Positions 50,863-59,468 of a stretch of 64,000 bases of DNA are shown here, in pieces. Under the pieces are notes generated by a model. The model was not told the origin of the DNA. It saw only the letters and a list, made by a program, of their open reading frames with translations, and did no database searches. The position numbers and the translations under genes were made by a program. How positions within the stretch are numbered: position 1 is the first letter of the stretch; each line of letters opens with the position of its first letter. The DNA comes from an uncultured Alphaproteobacteria bacterium (GTDB taxonomy: Bacteria; Pseudomonadota; Alphaproteobacteria; Caulobacterales; Caulobacteraceae): the NCBI GenBank assembly GCA_937920085.1, contig CALETE010000056.1:62001-126000 (forward strand). Reading direction: 5' to 3'.

Positions 50863-50967
50863 TGAAGGACTCCCTTATCTCTTGGGGGTTATCTTGCCCT
50901 AAGCAAGACGCCCGTGCACGATTATGCGATGAAGGATGTCGCCAAGCCTTCCCGAGGACTACATCCC

Positions 50968-51417
50968 ATGCCCCGCACAGCTCTTTTCCTAACCTTGGCA
51001 ATGCTTGGCGGGGTGAGCGGCGCTACGGCGGCGAAATTGGACCACCCGTCCCCCATGCCCAAGGTCGCCGTTTTGATGAAGTCTGTGGTGGATAAGGCAT
51101 CAACCGATCTGTTCAATCGGGCGGGCAATGCAGACCCAGCTAATGGCGCAGACCAGATCCTGCCAGACGCCAAGGGTTGGGCCGCCATTACGACGGATGC
51201 GACCCGGCTGAAATCCATTGCCTTGGATTTGCAAAGTCCCAAGACGGGCAAGATTCGCGAGGTCAATTGGATGGTTCAGGCCCGCGCCATGGAGTCTGCC
51301 GCCTCGGCCGCCCTTCGCGCCTCCACGTCCCGGAACCCAGGCGCATTGGCAAAAGCCGCCAACGACCTTGCAGACACCTGTGGGGCCTGCCACGCCGTCT
51401 ACAAAAAACAGCCGTAA
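50968..51417 (+). CDS. Exported c'-like cytochrome
   Basis: About 149 residues with a signal peptide (MPRTALFLTLAMLGGVSG...ATA, 1-21) and a helical body ending in the haem motif CGACH (near 140) followed by AVY. Four-helix cytochrome c' plan, resembling the lipoprotein cytochrome at 24890-25438. Start at ATG 50968; a longer in-frame start at 50914 is unlikely. Soluble periplasmic electron carrier or NO-binding protein. Confidence 0.85.
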   Translation: MPRTALFLTLAMLGGVSGATAAKLDHPSPMPKVAVLMKSVVDKASTDLFNRAGNADPANGADQILPDAKGWAAITTDATRLKSIALDLQSPKTGKIREVNWMVQARAMESAASAALRASTSRNPGALAKAANDLADTCGACHAVYKKQP

Positions 51418-51692
51418 ATTGCCAAAAAGTGGGTGCCTTGGCACTCTTCAGCAGGCGCTCTTTTCGTCGTGAGCGACAGCCCAAACGGCAATGGTTCCGA
51501 GATCGATGAGGGTGGTCATCGGCGCGACAGCGCCCTGCCCCAGTGAGGACATTTAGGACGGCACGAAACTCTGACGTTCTAGGGGTCTTTTATCGAAGAC
51601 ATCGTCTTCACCAGACGCAAGGGACGAGGTTATTCCCGCAGGACCAATCGTACTAACCTGCGGCACCTGAATACCGTCGCGATCCTTTGACC
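51418..51692. other. Intergenic region with inverted repeats
   Basis: No convincing gene. Three inverted repeats are visible: GAAGAC/GTCTTC (51595-51609, 3-nt centre), CCGCAGG/CCTGCGG (51636-51642 and 51657-51663) and, overlapping the last, AGGTTA/TAACCT (51627-51632 and 51654-51659). The two last pairings exclude each other. This could be the 3' region of the receiver gene, a regulatory element or a small RNA; nothing decides. Confidence 0.3.
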
Positions 51693-52085
51693 TTAGATCA
51701 GGGCGACGCGCTTTTCATTGGCGGCGGCCAGGGTTCGGCCAATGGCATCAACCAAGTCGTCCATCCTGACGGACTTGGAGAGCGTGGCGTTGTCGTGGGC
51801 AGCCTTCACATCACCCACAATCTTCAAGGCCTTTTCAGCCGAGACGATTAAGACAGGAATCTTCCCCTTGGACCCGCCGCAGGCGCGGATTTCACGCAGG
51901 GCCGTTAGACCGTCCTGACCCGGCATGAGGAGGTCCATCAGAACCAGATCATAGTCCAGCGTCTCGATTATGGTCGGCTCTGTTTGGGTTTCTTGCGCAT
52001 CGTTGGCGGCATAATCTGCGACGTCGCTCTTTTGACGAAGAACCTGATGGTTCCGACCACCATCATCAATGCAAACAATGCGCAT
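51693..52085 (-). CDS. Atypical stand-alone receiver
   Basis: A 130-residue receiver-like protein: acidic pair D7/D8 (VCIDDGG), phosphoacceptor D51 (LVLMDLLMPGQDG), IVSAE and Lys in LSKSV. The segment after the first strand is short and unusual (HQVLRQKSDVADYAANDAQE), so the first helix is modified. No output domain. It may act as phosphate sink or bind a kinase. Monocistronic, divergent from the GPH transporter, with a 182-nt gap (52086-52267) holding no obvious gene. Confidence 0.75.
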   Translation of the reverse strand: MRIVCIDDGGRNHQVLRQKSDVADYAANDAQETQTEPTIIETLDYDLVLMDLLMPGQDGLTALREIRACGGSKGKIPVLIVSAEKALKIVGDVKAAHDNATLSKSVRMDDLVDAIGRTLAAANEKRVALI

Positions 52086-52267
52086 GGGTGTGTCTCTCGG
52101 CCCGCAAAACCACCAGCCGGAGCGCCCGACCTTTTCAAAAGGTAACGGAGTGTGATGAATACGGAATTAAGGCCAGGGTTGTGAATTTGAATATTTCGCC
52201 ACGAAACCGTCGTTGCGCTTCAGGCCATGGCGACTAAGGTCTGGCTAACAAACCTAGGGAGAATGTT

Positions 52268-53725
52268 TTGGTGCATGTGAGTGGGGCGACCCTGCCAGCA
52301 GACACGGCAGCGGGGGCGAAGCCCTCCTTCGCAATCAAGGTGTTCTATGCCCTTGGACAGTGCGCTCAAAGTGGCGGGTTCGATACCGCCCTCGGCCTTG
52401 TCTTCTTTTATTATACGGCGGTTTTAGGATTGTCGGGCGCGCTGGTTGGGGCTGCGCTCGCAGTCAGTCTGGCCTTTGACGCGGTGGTCGACCCCGTGGT
52501 CGGCTCATGGTCCGACAATATGAAATCCCGGCTGGGCCGTCGCCTGCCCCTGATGATCTTATCCATACCCCTGATCACCCTGTCCCTTGGCCTGCTGTTC
52601 TCCCCACCTAAGGGGCTTGGACAGACTGGCATCTGCATCTGGCTGGCCATCTTCTCGGTTGCAGCGCGCAGCTTTATCTCTCTGTTCAACGTCCCCTATA
52701 TCGCCCTAGGTGCCGAGCTCGCCTCGGACTATCTGGAGCGCACCCGGGTCGTGGTGTTCCGCTCCGTCGCGGGCATTATTGCCGGAACAACCCTGACCGC
52801 CCTGGCCTATTCCGTGTTCTTTGCCAACGGCGGGCTGCAAAGACCCGAGGGTTATCCCGCCTTTGGTTGGACGGTCGCGGCCCTATTAGCTGTGGCCACC
52901 AGCCTGTCCTGCCTAGGTTTGGCGAAATACGCTGCCGCCCTACCCCAGCCAGCCCAACACGCTCAACCCATGTGGCGGCGTCTCCCCGGGGAGATGGCAG
53001 AGATTTTCGCCAATCGCTCCTTCCGCGTGCTCTTCCTCGCAGCGGTGGTGGTTTATGTGGCGGTCGGTCTCAATGCCAGCCTCAACAACCACGCCTTTGT
53101 CTTTGTCTGGCGCATGAAGAGTGAGCTCCTGCAGTTCATTGGCTATGCCTATCTGTTGGGTATTCTCCTAGGAGTCGGTGTCGCGCCCTCCCTGCAAAAG
53201 CTCATGGAAAAGCGGACTGTGGTCATTCTGGGCTTTGCCTTGCTGATCGCCAATTGGCTGGTCCTGCAGGGCCTGAAATTGGGCGGTCTCTATGCGCCCT
53301 TGGGGGCCGCAGCCCTTTTGCCCATGCAGGTCAATTCCTTCGTCGCCGGGATCGGCACGGGCCTGTTCTCCGTCTCCTTCCCGTCCCTGATGGCAGATGC
53401 CGCCGATGAGCATGAACTGCTGTTTGGGACCCGCCGAGAAGGGCTCTATTTCGCGGGGCTGGGCTTTGCCGGAAAGGCCGCCTCAGGCCTTGGGGTGATG
53501 GTGGCTGGTCTTGCCCTGGATCTGATCCGGTTTCCAAAGAACGTCGGTCAGACGGTCGGGGTCATCTTGCCGCCAGATGTTCAATTTCGGCTGGTCTTGA
53601 TCTGGGGTCCCGTGGCCGCAGTGATCGCCATTGCGTCCCTGATCATCTTCTCCTTCTATGGCATCAACCGCAAACGCCACGCCGAAATCGCTGCGGCCCT
53701 GCAAGCAAGGCGCGCCTCCACCTAA
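52268..53725 (+). CDS. GPH-type sugar/cation symporter (MFS)
   Basis: A 485-residue 12-helix transporter of the glycoside-pentoside-hexuronide family, importing sugars with H+ or Na+. LAFDAVVDPVVGSWSDNMKS (about 75-94) and RRLPLM (residues near 96) are family marks. Start is TTG 52268 or GTG 52271; GGGAG lies 6-9 nt upstream. PPK2 follows with a 19-nt gap. Substrate unknown. Confidence 0.85.
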   Translation: MVHVSGATLPADTAAGAKPSFAIKVFYALGQCAQSGGFDTALGLVFFYYTAVLGLSGALVGAALAVSLAFDAVVDPVVGSWSDNMKSRLGRRLPLMILSIPLITLSLGLLFSPPKGLGQTGICIWLAIFSVAARSFISLFNVPYIALGAELASDYLERTRVVVFRSVAGIIAGTTLTALAYSVFFANGGLQRPEGYPAFGWTVAALLAVATSLSCLGLAKYAAALPQPAQHAQPMWRRLPGEMAEIFANRSFRVLFLAAVVVYVAVGLNASLNNHAFVFVWRMKSELLQFIGYAYLLGILLGVGVAPSLQKLMEKRTVVILGFALLIANWLVLQGLKLGGLYAPLGAAALLPMQVNSFVAGIGTGLFSVSFPSLMADAADEHELLFGTRREGLYFAGLGFAGKAASGLGVMVAGLALDLIRFPKNVGQTVGVILPPDVQFRLVLIWGPVAAVIAIASLIIFSFYGINRKRHAEIAAALQARRAST

Positions 53726-53744
53726 ATCAATCTAGGCCTAGCCC

Positions 53745-54503
53745 ATGTCCAAAGACGCCTACGAAAAAGAACTGGCCGAACTGCAACTGGCCCTGGTGCA
53801 GTTCCAGCAGGACGCCATGACCACAGGCGAGAAGGCCGTCATTGTTTTTGAGGGGCGCGATGCGGCTGGCAAGGACGGGACGATCAAGCGGATCACCGAG
53901 CACCTTTCAGTCCGCAATACCCGGGTTGCCGCCCTGCCCAAGCCCTCTGACCGGGAGCGGACCCAATGGTACTTCCAGCGTTATGTCTCCCACCTGCCGG
54001 CAGCCGGGGAACTCGTGATTTTCAATCGCTCCTGGTACAATCGCGGCGGGGTAGAGCCAGTCATGGGCTTTTGTACCCCTGAGGAACACAGGCAATTCCT
54101 GGCCGATGTCCCGGTCTTCGAAACCATGCTGGCCCAGAGCGGCATCCGGTTGGTGAAGGTCTGGATCGACATTTCCAAGAAGGAGCAGTCAAAACGGCTC
54201 GACGACCGCCGGACCGATCCGCTCAAGGTCCTGAAGATCAGCCCCCTGGATGCTGAGGCCCAAAATCACTGGAGCGATTACAGCGCCGCCCGGGACGAAA
54301 TGCTCACCTCCAGCCACACGGCCACGGCCCCCTGGATCTGCGTTCGGGGCGACGACAAGGAGACGGCGCGGATCAACATCATGCGGCGATTGGTGCACAG
54401 TCTGGCCCCCAAGGAGATCGCCAAGCGCGTGGCGACACCCGACCCTGCCATCCTCTTTCCCTTCGACGTTGCTGCCCTCAGTGACGGCCGACTGGCGCGC
54501 TGA
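53745..54503 (+). CDS. ppk2: Polyphosphate kinase 2
   Basis: A 252-residue class I PPK2, which makes GTP/ATP from NDP and polyphosphate. Walker A: VFEGRDAAGKDGTIKRI (34-50); Walker B-like FNRSWYNRGGVEPVMGF; Arg-rich lid RLDDRRTDPLK. Cytoplasmic. Between a sugar transporter and the YcaQ-like gene (3-nt gap), apparently one transcription unit on the plus strand. Confidence 0.94.
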   Translation: MSKDAYEKELAELQLALVQFQQDAMTTGEKAVIVFEGRDAAGKDGTIKRITEHLSVRNTRVAALPKPSDRERTQWYFQRYVSHLPAAGELVIFNRSWYNRGGVEPVMGFCTPEEHRQFLADVPVFETMLAQSGIRLVKVWIDISKKEQSKRLDDRRTDPLKVLKISPLDAEAQNHWSDYSAARDEMLTSSHTATAPWICVRGDDKETARINIMRRLVHSLAPKEIAKRVATPDPAILFPFDVAALSDGRLAR

Positions 54504-54506
54504 TCC

Positions 54507-55706
54507 GTGGTCGAGGTCATCTCGTCCCTCACCGCCCGACGGATGGCCCTCGCCGCCCAGGGCTTTGCCCAAGCCCGCCCCAAGACCGCTGGCCGCAAGC
54601 ACGTCATGCAGACAATTTCCCGGCTAGGGGTCCTGCAGATCGACTCGGTCAATGTGCTGTCGCGAACCCACTACCTGCCGCTGTTTTCCCGGCTTGGCCA
54701 CTATCCCCGGGACCTGCTGGAAAACCTGGCCTGGGGCAAGACGCCCGAGCTTTTCGAGTACTGGATGCATGAGGCCTCCCTGGCGCCCTGGTCGACCCAG
54801 GCCCTCATGCGCTGGCGGATGGAGGATGCTGCCAAAGGGGTCGGAACCTGGAAGGGCGTCGCCCACTTCCTGCGCCACAACCGGGACTTCGTAGACAGGG
54901 TTCGCGAAGAGATCGACGCCCGCGGCCCCATGCCGGCCTCAGAGCTGCAACTCGGGGCCAAGGGCAAGGGGGGCTGGTGGGGCTGGAGCGAGGGTAAGCG
55001 GGCTCTGGAATGCCTGTTCTGGGCCGGCGAGATCACCGCTGCCACCCGGCGCAGCACCTTTGAGCGGGTCTATGGCCTGCCCCACACGGTGCATCCGGCC
55101 CATGTCCGGGACCAGGAAACCCCGCCAAGGGACGCCGCCCAGCGGGACCTGCTACGCATCGCCTCCCGCGCTATGGGGGTGGCCACCGAGCGGGACCTCC
55201 GGGACTATTTCAGGATGAATGTGGCCGATACCAAGGCCCGCATCGCCGAGCTCCAGGATCTGGGCGACCTGATCGCCGTTGAGGTCGCCGGATGGGACCA
55301 GCCCGCCTGGATGGCCCCCGACGCCCAGAGGCCCCGCAAGGTCGCTGCCAGTGCCCTGCTCTCACCCTTCGACAACCTCATCTGGTTTCGCGAGCGGACG
55401 GAGCGGATATTCGGGGTCAAGGTGCGACTGGAAATCTACACCCCGGCCCACAAGCGGGTGCACGGCTATTACGTCCTACCCTTCCTGCAGGGCGAGGCCA
55501 TTACTGCAAGGGTTGACTTGAAGGCCGAGCGCAAGGCCGGATATCTCTCCGTGCTCAGCGCCCACGCCGAGCCCTGGGCCGATGATCGCACAGCCGACCT
55601 GCTGGCGGCCGAGCTCCACCTCATGGCCAAATGGCTGGGCCTGAACGGGGTCAAGGTGGCGCCTAAGGGTGACCTAGCCAGGGATTTGGCGCGGGCGGTG
55701 GGTTAG
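54507..55706 (+). CDS. YcaQ-like winged-helix DNA glycosylase family protein
   Basis: A 399-residue protein of the HTH_42 family (YcaQ/AlkX, AlkZ), glycosylases that remove alkylated or crosslinked purines. The catalytic Q-x-D motif, QID in VLQIDSVNVLSRTHYLP, places it with YcaQ rather than AlkZ (Q-x-Q). Three winged-helix modules and a C-terminal beta-barrel are expected. Start GTG 54507, 3 nt after ppk2. Confidence 0.88.
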   Translation: MVEVISSLTARRMALAAQGFAQARPKTAGRKHVMQTISRLGVLQIDSVNVLSRTHYLPLFSRLGHYPRDLLENLAWGKTPELFEYWMHEASLAPWSTQALMRWRMEDAAKGVGTWKGVAHFLRHNRDFVDRVREEIDARGPMPASELQLGAKGKGGWWGWSEGKRALECLFWAGEITAATRRSTFERVYGLPHTVHPAHVRDQETPPRDAAQRDLLRIASRAMGVATERDLRDYFRMNVADTKARIAELQDLGDLIAVEVAGWDQPAWMAPDAQRPRKVAASALLSPFDNLIWFRERTERIFGVKVRLEIYTPAHKRVHGYYVLPFLQGEAITARVDLKAERKAGYLSVLSAHAEPWADDRTADLLAAELHLMAKWLGLNGVKVAPKGDLARDLARAVG

Positions 55707-55782
55707 GGCGGCAAGATGAGCAATCAACTTGCATCCATCCCGCCCTCTGGCGCGTAAGGTCCTCAAACGACAAGGATACCCC

Positions 55783-56304
55783 ATGCGCAAACCCCTGATC
55801 CTCATCCTGGCCCTGGCGGCCCTGTCTGGTGCTGCTTTCGCAAAGGCACCTGAGCCGGCGAAGAAGATCGATCCCAAGGTCTTCTACAATGGCCGCTGGA
55901 TCGAGATTGGGCGCAGGCCCATGTTCATCACCAATGGCTGTGTGGCCGGGACCACCGACTATCGCCCCGCGGGCGATCTCACCGTTGCTGTGACCGACGG
56001 CTGCCGCCGGGACACGCCAACTGGCAAGCCGGTCATCCTGCAGGGCCAGGGCACCATCTTGGACCCGGGCACCAATGCCAAGCTTAGGGTTCGCTATAAT
56101 GCCCTGATCACCTGGGACTATTGGGTGCTGGACCGGGCCGAAGACTACAGCTGGTTCATCTCGTCCGACCCGACCTTGAAGAACCTCTGGATCTACACCC
56201 GCAAGGTCCCGACCCCGGCGGAGTTGAAAGACCTGATCGGCCGGGCCAGGGCGCTAGGCTACGACACCAACAAGTTAGAGTTCCCGACGCCGCCAGTGGA
56301 GTAA
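55783..56304 (+). CDS. Exported lipocalin
   Basis: About 173 residues: signal peptide MRKPLILILALAALSGAAFA (1-20), then lipocalin marks YNGRWIEIGRRPMFITNGC and YWVLDRAEDYSWFIS. Eight-stranded barrel for lipids or hydrophobics, like Blc but without lipobox. Start at ATG 55783 with AAGGA 7 nt upstream. Convergent with the ABC transporter (4-nt gap). Confidence 0.88.
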   Translation: MRKPLILILALAALSGAAFAKAPEPAKKIDPKVFYNGRWIEIGRRPMFITNGCVAGTTDYRPAGDLTVAVTDGCRRDTPTGKPVILQGQGTILDPGTNAKLRVRYNALITWDYWVLDRAEDYSWFISSDPTLKNLWIYTRKVPTPAELKDLIGRARALGYDTNKLEFPTPPVE

Positions 56305-56308
56305 CCCC

Positions 56309-58114
56309 CTACCCCACCGTCACCGCATGCAGCCGCGCATAGGTGCCGCCCTTGGCCACCAGAACCTTGTGCGACCCTTCCTCCACGATCTTGCCATGCT
56401 CGAAGACCAGGATGCGGTCGGCTGAACGGATGGTAGACAGTCGATGGGCGATGACGATGGTGGTGCGGCCGACCATCAGGGCCTCCATGGCGGCCTGGAC
56501 GTCGCGCTCGGTTTCCACGTCCAGGGATGAGGTGGCTTCATCCAAGACCAGGATCGGGGCGTCGGCGAGGAAGGCGCGGGCTATGGCCACCCGCTGACGC
56601 TCCCCGCCGGACAGCTTGACCCCCCGCTCGCCCACCAGGGTGCCATAGCCCCGAGGCAGACGGGCGATGAAGTCGTGGGCGCGGGCCCGGCGGGCGGCCA
56701 GCTCGATCTCGTCCTGGGTGGCACCTGGACGGGCATAGGCGATGTTCTCGGCGATGGTTCGGTGGAACAGGATCGGATCTTGGGCCACCAGGGCGATGGC
56801 GCTGCGGAGGGAGCCTTGCGCGACCTTGGCGATGTCCTGACCATCTATGCGAATGGCCCCGGACTGTAGATCATAGAGCCGCTGGATCAGCTTGACGAAG
56901 GTCGACTTGCCGGCCCCCGTGGGACCCACCAAAGCGATCCGCTCGCCCGGCGCGATGGTCAGGTTGAAGTCCACGAACAAGGGCTCAGTCACCGACTTAT
57001 AGCGGAAGGTCGCCGCTTCGAAGACGATCTCCCCCTGCTGACCGACGAAGGTCGGCGCACCCTGGACATCGGCCACCTGCGGCGCGGTGCGGGCAAAGCG
57101 TGCCACGTCCTCGGTATCTGCCAGACCCTTTTGCAGCATGCGGATATTGTCGCCGATATTACGAAGATAGCTGCTCATCAGCATGAAGGCGGTAACCCCG
57201 AAGGCCACATCCCCCGCGCTGGCCTTGCCCAGGGTCCACTGCCAGATCAGCAGGCCAGTGAGCCCGGCTTGCAGGGCGGCCAACAGGAAGTTCATCACCA
57301 GCCAGACATCGGTACCCCGGTTCCAGGTGACCATGACGGCGTCGCGCCAAAGGGCTGTGACCTTGGCCAGTCGGCCTTCCTCCCGGCCCTCTGCGCCAAA
57401 GCTGCGGACCGTGGCATTGCCGGTCACGGCATCGGCCAGGGCGCCGCCCAAGCGGGAGTCCAGAGCCACCGAGCGTAGATTGGCCGGGCGGACGAACTTT
57501 TCGGTCAGCATGACATTGGCGGCCACATAGATCCCCACCACCACCAGGGAATACAGACCCACCAGGGGCCAGCGCATCAGCATGATCACCGACATGCCGA
57601 TGAGCACGGCAAAGGCTGGACCGAGCCAGAGGACCACGGCGTCGGAGACCGTGTCATAGCCCCACATGGCCCGGCTGATCCGCCGAACCGTGGCCCCGGC
57701 AAAGGCGTCGGCGTGCCAGTCAGCCGAAAAGGACTGGACCCGCTTGAAGGCCTCGTCAGTCAGCTCCGACATATTCCAGGCCGCCAGGGGGATGAACATC
57801 TTGTTGGAAACGTTCCGGACAATGGCCAGGGACAAATAGATGCCGATAAAGCTGGCCCAGGCTGACCAAGCATCATCCACATGGGCGGGCCCCGCCGCGA
57901 CAGCATCCACCAGCATTCCCGACGCCCAGGGCAGGCTGAGGTCTAGGCCGATGGCCAGTAAGGTGGTGGCAATCACGCCGATCAGCAGGCCGCGACGGCG
58001 CAACCAGAAGGCCGAGATGAAGCCCAGCACCTGGCCGTTGGACAGCAGGCGGGACTTATTCTCGTCCTCGTCCTCATAGTGGGCAGTGTCGTCTTGATGG
58101 GTAAGTTCGGTCAT
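56309..58114 (-). CDS. ABC exporter, fused permease and ATPase
   Basis: A 601-residue half-transporter: six helices (about 35-330), then the nucleotide-binding domain with Walker A GPTGAGKST (397-405), signature LSGGERQ (501-507) and Walker B ILVLDEATSSLD (about 521). Homodimeric exporter of lipids, drugs or peptides. N-terminal tail is acidic (HYEDEDENKS). Start at ATG 58114; a longer frame to 58396 reads through intergenic sequence and is rejected. Divergent from ubiA over a 358-nt gap. Confidence 0.92.
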   Translation of the reverse strand: MTELTHQDDTAHYEDEDENKSRLLSNGQVLGFISAFWLRRRGLLIGVIATTLLAIGLDLSLPWASGMLVDAVAAGPAHVDDAWSAWASFIGIYLSLAIVRNVSNKMFIPLAAWNMSELTDEAFKRVQSFSADWHADAFAGATVRRISRAMWGYDTVSDAVVLWLGPAFAVLIGMSVIMLMRWPLVGLYSLVVVGIYVAANVMLTEKFVRPANLRSVALDSRLGGALADAVTGNATVRSFGAEGREEGRLAKVTALWRDAVMVTWNRGTDVWLVMNFLLAALQAGLTGLLIWQWTLGKASAGDVAFGVTAFMLMSSYLRNIGDNIRMLQKGLADTEDVARFARTAPQVADVQGAPTFVGQQGEIVFEAATFRYKSVTEPLFVDFNLTIAPGERIALVGPTGAGKSTFVKLIQRLYDLQSGAIRIDGQDIAKVAQGSLRSAIALVAQDPILFHRTIAENIAYARPGATQDEIELAARRARAHDFIARLPRGYGTLVGERGVKLSGGERQRVAIARAFLADAPILVLDEATSSLDVETERDVQAAMEALMVGRTTIVIAHRLSTIRSADRILVFEHGKIVEEGSHKVLVAKGGTYARLHAVTVG

Positions 58115-58472
58115 GGGAACCAGAAAAATGAAGACAGATAAGGGCCCGGACCGGGCGCAGTTGCTGTCTGTGTCAGGAGATCGCCGGAAGGGTCCGGCTC
58201 GGCGAGGGGTCGATGATGTGACCGGCGAATAGGCCGGGTCAGACCTGAGGTTTCGACATGCGGAGGTGGTCGGATACGACTGTGTGACACATGGTTTCAG
58301 ACCCTCCTTTCCGCTCGCAGTTGAGGTTAATGTAAGGCTAGGCGCGGGTTCCAAGGGCGTCAACCGGGGGGGCGAGCAGGTTTCGTCAACTGCCACAGGA
58401 CTGCGACCATTAAGTCACAAGGCTTCCGCGCCAGCCCTTCCGCATAAGGCCATTCAAAGCTATCACCGGCCC
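58115..58472. other. Divergent promoter region, ABC exporter / ubiA
   Basis: 358 nt without a supported gene, holding the promoters of both divergent genes. A near-continuous palindrome GCCCGG-A-CCGGGC (58144-58156) lies 30 nt from the exporter start and could be an operator. A nine-codon mini-ORF (ATG at 58258) shows no enrichment in one amino acid, so attenuation is not indicated. No promoter elements stand out. Confidence 0.4.
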
Positions 58473-59411
58473 ATGGTCGCCAACGCCCCGCTCCCTGACG
58501 CCGCACCGACAAACTGGGTCGATCGCTCAGCGCCTTTGGCCCTGCGGCCTTGGCTGAAGCTTTGCCGGTTCGACCGTCCAGCAGGGATCTGGCTGCTTAT
58601 GCTGCCGGGCTGGCAGGGGGTGGCCCTGGCCTGCGCCATGCTGGGAAAATGGCCAGACCCACTGCTGCTGCTGAAGATTTTTCTAGGTGCGGCCCTCATG
58701 CGATCGGCGGGCTGTGCCTATAACGACATTGTCGACCGCGAGATTGACGCCAAGGTAGCGCGCACCGCCGGCCGGCCCATTCCGTCTGGCCAGATTTCGG
58801 TCAAGCAGGCCTGGGCCGTGGTGGTCGCCTGCGCCCTGACCGCCTTCGGCGTTCTGATCACCCTGCCCCCCCTAGCTATTGGTCTGGGGATCGGATCCCT
58901 GGCCCTGGTGGCGGCCTATCCGTTCATGAAGCGGATCACCTGGTGGCCCCAGGCCTGGCTAGGCCTGACCTTCAACTGGGGCGCCCTGCTGGGTGCCGCG
59001 GCGGTGAGTGGCCACATGACCCTGCCGGCCCTTTTGCTCTATGTTGGCGGCGTCTTCTGGACCCTGGGCTATGACACCATCTACGCCGTTCAAGACCTGG
59101 AGGACGACGCCCTGGCCGGCGTGAAGTCTTCGGCCCGTCGGCTGGGTGCCGCAGCCCCAAAGGCCGTGCTGGGCTTTTATGTGTCGGCCTTCGTCCTGGC
59201 CCTAGCTAGCGGCTGGTTCGCCCATGTGGGGGCCCTCTTCCTGCCTCCATTGGCTCTTTATGGCCTTCATCTCTCCCGCCAAGCCGCCGCCCTGCGGGTG
59301 GATGATCCCATGGCCGCCCTCAAGCTTTTTCAGTCAAACACCATGGCTGGCATTCTTCTATTTGCGGGCCTTGCCTTTGGCTCCTGGCAAGGTGCTAACC
59401 TCCCCTTTTGA
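58473..59411 (+). CDS. ubiA: 4-hydroxybenzoate polyprenyltransferase
   Basis: A 312-residue membrane enzyme that prenylates 4-hydroxybenzoate in ubiquinone synthesis. Both Mg-prenyl-diphosphate motifs are present: NDIVDREID (84-92) and DTIYAVQDLEDD (201-212). About nine helices. Start at ATG 58473; the longer open frame to 58266 is unsupported. The sequence LCRFDRPAGIWLLMLPGWQG is typical for UbiA. Confidence 0.94.
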   Translation: MVANAPLPDAAPTNWVDRSAPLALRPWLKLCRFDRPAGIWLLMLPGWQGVALACAMLGKWPDPLLLLKIFLGAALMRSAGCAYNDIVDREIDAKVARTAGRPIPSGQISVKQAWAVVVACALTAFGVLITLPPLAIGLGIGSLALVAAYPFMKRITWWPQAWLGLTFNWGALLGAAAVSGHMTLPALLLYVGGVFWTLGYDTIYAVQDLEDDALAGVKSSARRLGAAAPKAVLGFYVSAFVLALASGWFAHVGALFLPPLALYGLHLSRQAAALRVDDPMAALKLFQSNTMAGILLFAGLAFGSWQGANLPF

Positions 59412-59468
59412 GGTCTGGCTCCCGGCACCCGCCCGTGGCAGATTGGGGAAAAGTATTAGGGACAGGCC

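Noticed and set aside
56309..58396. Longer version of the ABC exporter (start 58396)
   Set aside because: The extra 94 residues are low-complexity and read through the intergenic region; the ATG at 58114 begins a typical exporter N-terminus.
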